Positions 19,595 to 19,865 of a DNA stretch of 19,865 nt are shown piece after piece (the first letter of the stretch is position 1; each line of letters begins with the position of its first letter). The notes under the pieces were generated by a model. That model saw only the letters and a list, made by a program, of their open reading frames with translations, searched no databases and was not told the origin of the DNA. Made by a program: the position numbers and the translations under genes. This DNA comes from Rodentolepis nana (lineage: Eukaryota > Platyhelminthes > Cestoda > Cyclophyllidea > Hymenolepididae): positions 1 through 19,865 of the forward strand of contig UZAE01000667.1 of the NCBI GenBank assembly GCA_900617975.1, in the 5' to 3' direction.

Positions 19595-19865
19595 TTTGTT
19601 TATATCAAATGGCAGGCTTTATGATAGTTACCATTAGGCCCTTTTTCCTGACTTCGGGCATCACAGAGGGGAGAAATACTAAAATCACAAAAATTGGAGA
19701 GGGGAACAGAAGAGTGATTCACAGATGTAAAAGAGACAGACGCAAAGGTAAAGAAAAAGTTAAGGTGAGGTGAGTACTGTGGTAGTGGTGGAATATGACA
19801 TATAGTGGAGTCATGATAGTTTGAAGTCATCTGCCGATGTAAAGGCTTTTGTCATATGAGTATAC
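19595..19865 (-). repeat. SINE-like element, copy 5 (cut by the window edge)
   Basis: The tail side begins TTTGTTTATATCAAATGGCA and the body follows the family order as far as CATATGAGTATAC, where the window ends, so the head and the second target-site duplication are out of view. It differs from other copies near the tail (GGCTTTATGATAGTTACC). Both frames predicted over 19579-19830 are inside the element and are not genes. Confidence 0.8.

Noticed and set aside
4147..19865. tRNA-type A and B boxes in the repeat family (for example TAGCTCTTTAGTTGACTT, GTTTGAAATC)
   Set aside because: The spacing is far too large and the boxes are on the strand opposite to the element's inferred sense; no box pair survives in all copies.

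Overview
This looks like nuclear DNA from an AT-rich animal genome, most likely a parasitic flatworm (cestode or trematode). No open frame is longer than about 130 codons. Coding sequence lies in small exons bounded by GT...AG sites. Several introns are only 29-40 nt, clustered in one gene at its 5' end, a pattern established for flatworms. The lineage is inferred from gene architecture only. I see no rRNA, tRNA, CRISPR array, operon or bacterial signal. Exon models were built by hand from reading frames, splice consensus and matching intron phases, so exon edges are provisional.

Layout. 1-924 (+): 3' end of a gene with an acidic exon and a hydrophobic last exon. 2696-3182 (-): small three-exon gene, unrecognised. 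4147-4453: SINE-like copy 1. 4619-8794 (-): the main locus. Its 5' exons encode an arrestin-fold protein (alpha-arrestin/Rgp1/Vps26 type), its 3' exons encode arrestin-C-like strands, and the middle (5682-6862) is unresolved. 10305-11963 (+): candidate exons ending in a good terminal exon and poly(A) signal. 12156-12453 (-): terminal exon of another unrecognised gene, convergent with the previous one. 12612-12929: copy 2. 13573-13733 (-): isolated exon with a strong acceptor. 13837-14155: copy 3, opposite orientation. 14156-16231: mostly empty, with long G and C runs. 16244-16551: copy 4, flanked by a perfect 12-bp target-site duplication. 16779-18106 (+): seven-exon gene, unrecognised. 18895-19086 (+): candidate frame with one internal TGA. 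19595-19865: copy 5, cut by the window edge.

The most distinctive thing is the dispersed ~307-bp element, present five times in 20 kb. Two copies have clear 12-13 bp target-site duplications, its AT-rich tail and TSDs point to LINE-type target-primed insertion, and its head carries an overlapping pair of palindromes. I could not assign it to a named family. The second point of interest is a set of apparent one-base frame breaks in otherwise protein-like sequence (5408-5415 and about 17799-17805), which are either assembly errors or real lesions. The genes do not form an evident functional cluster.
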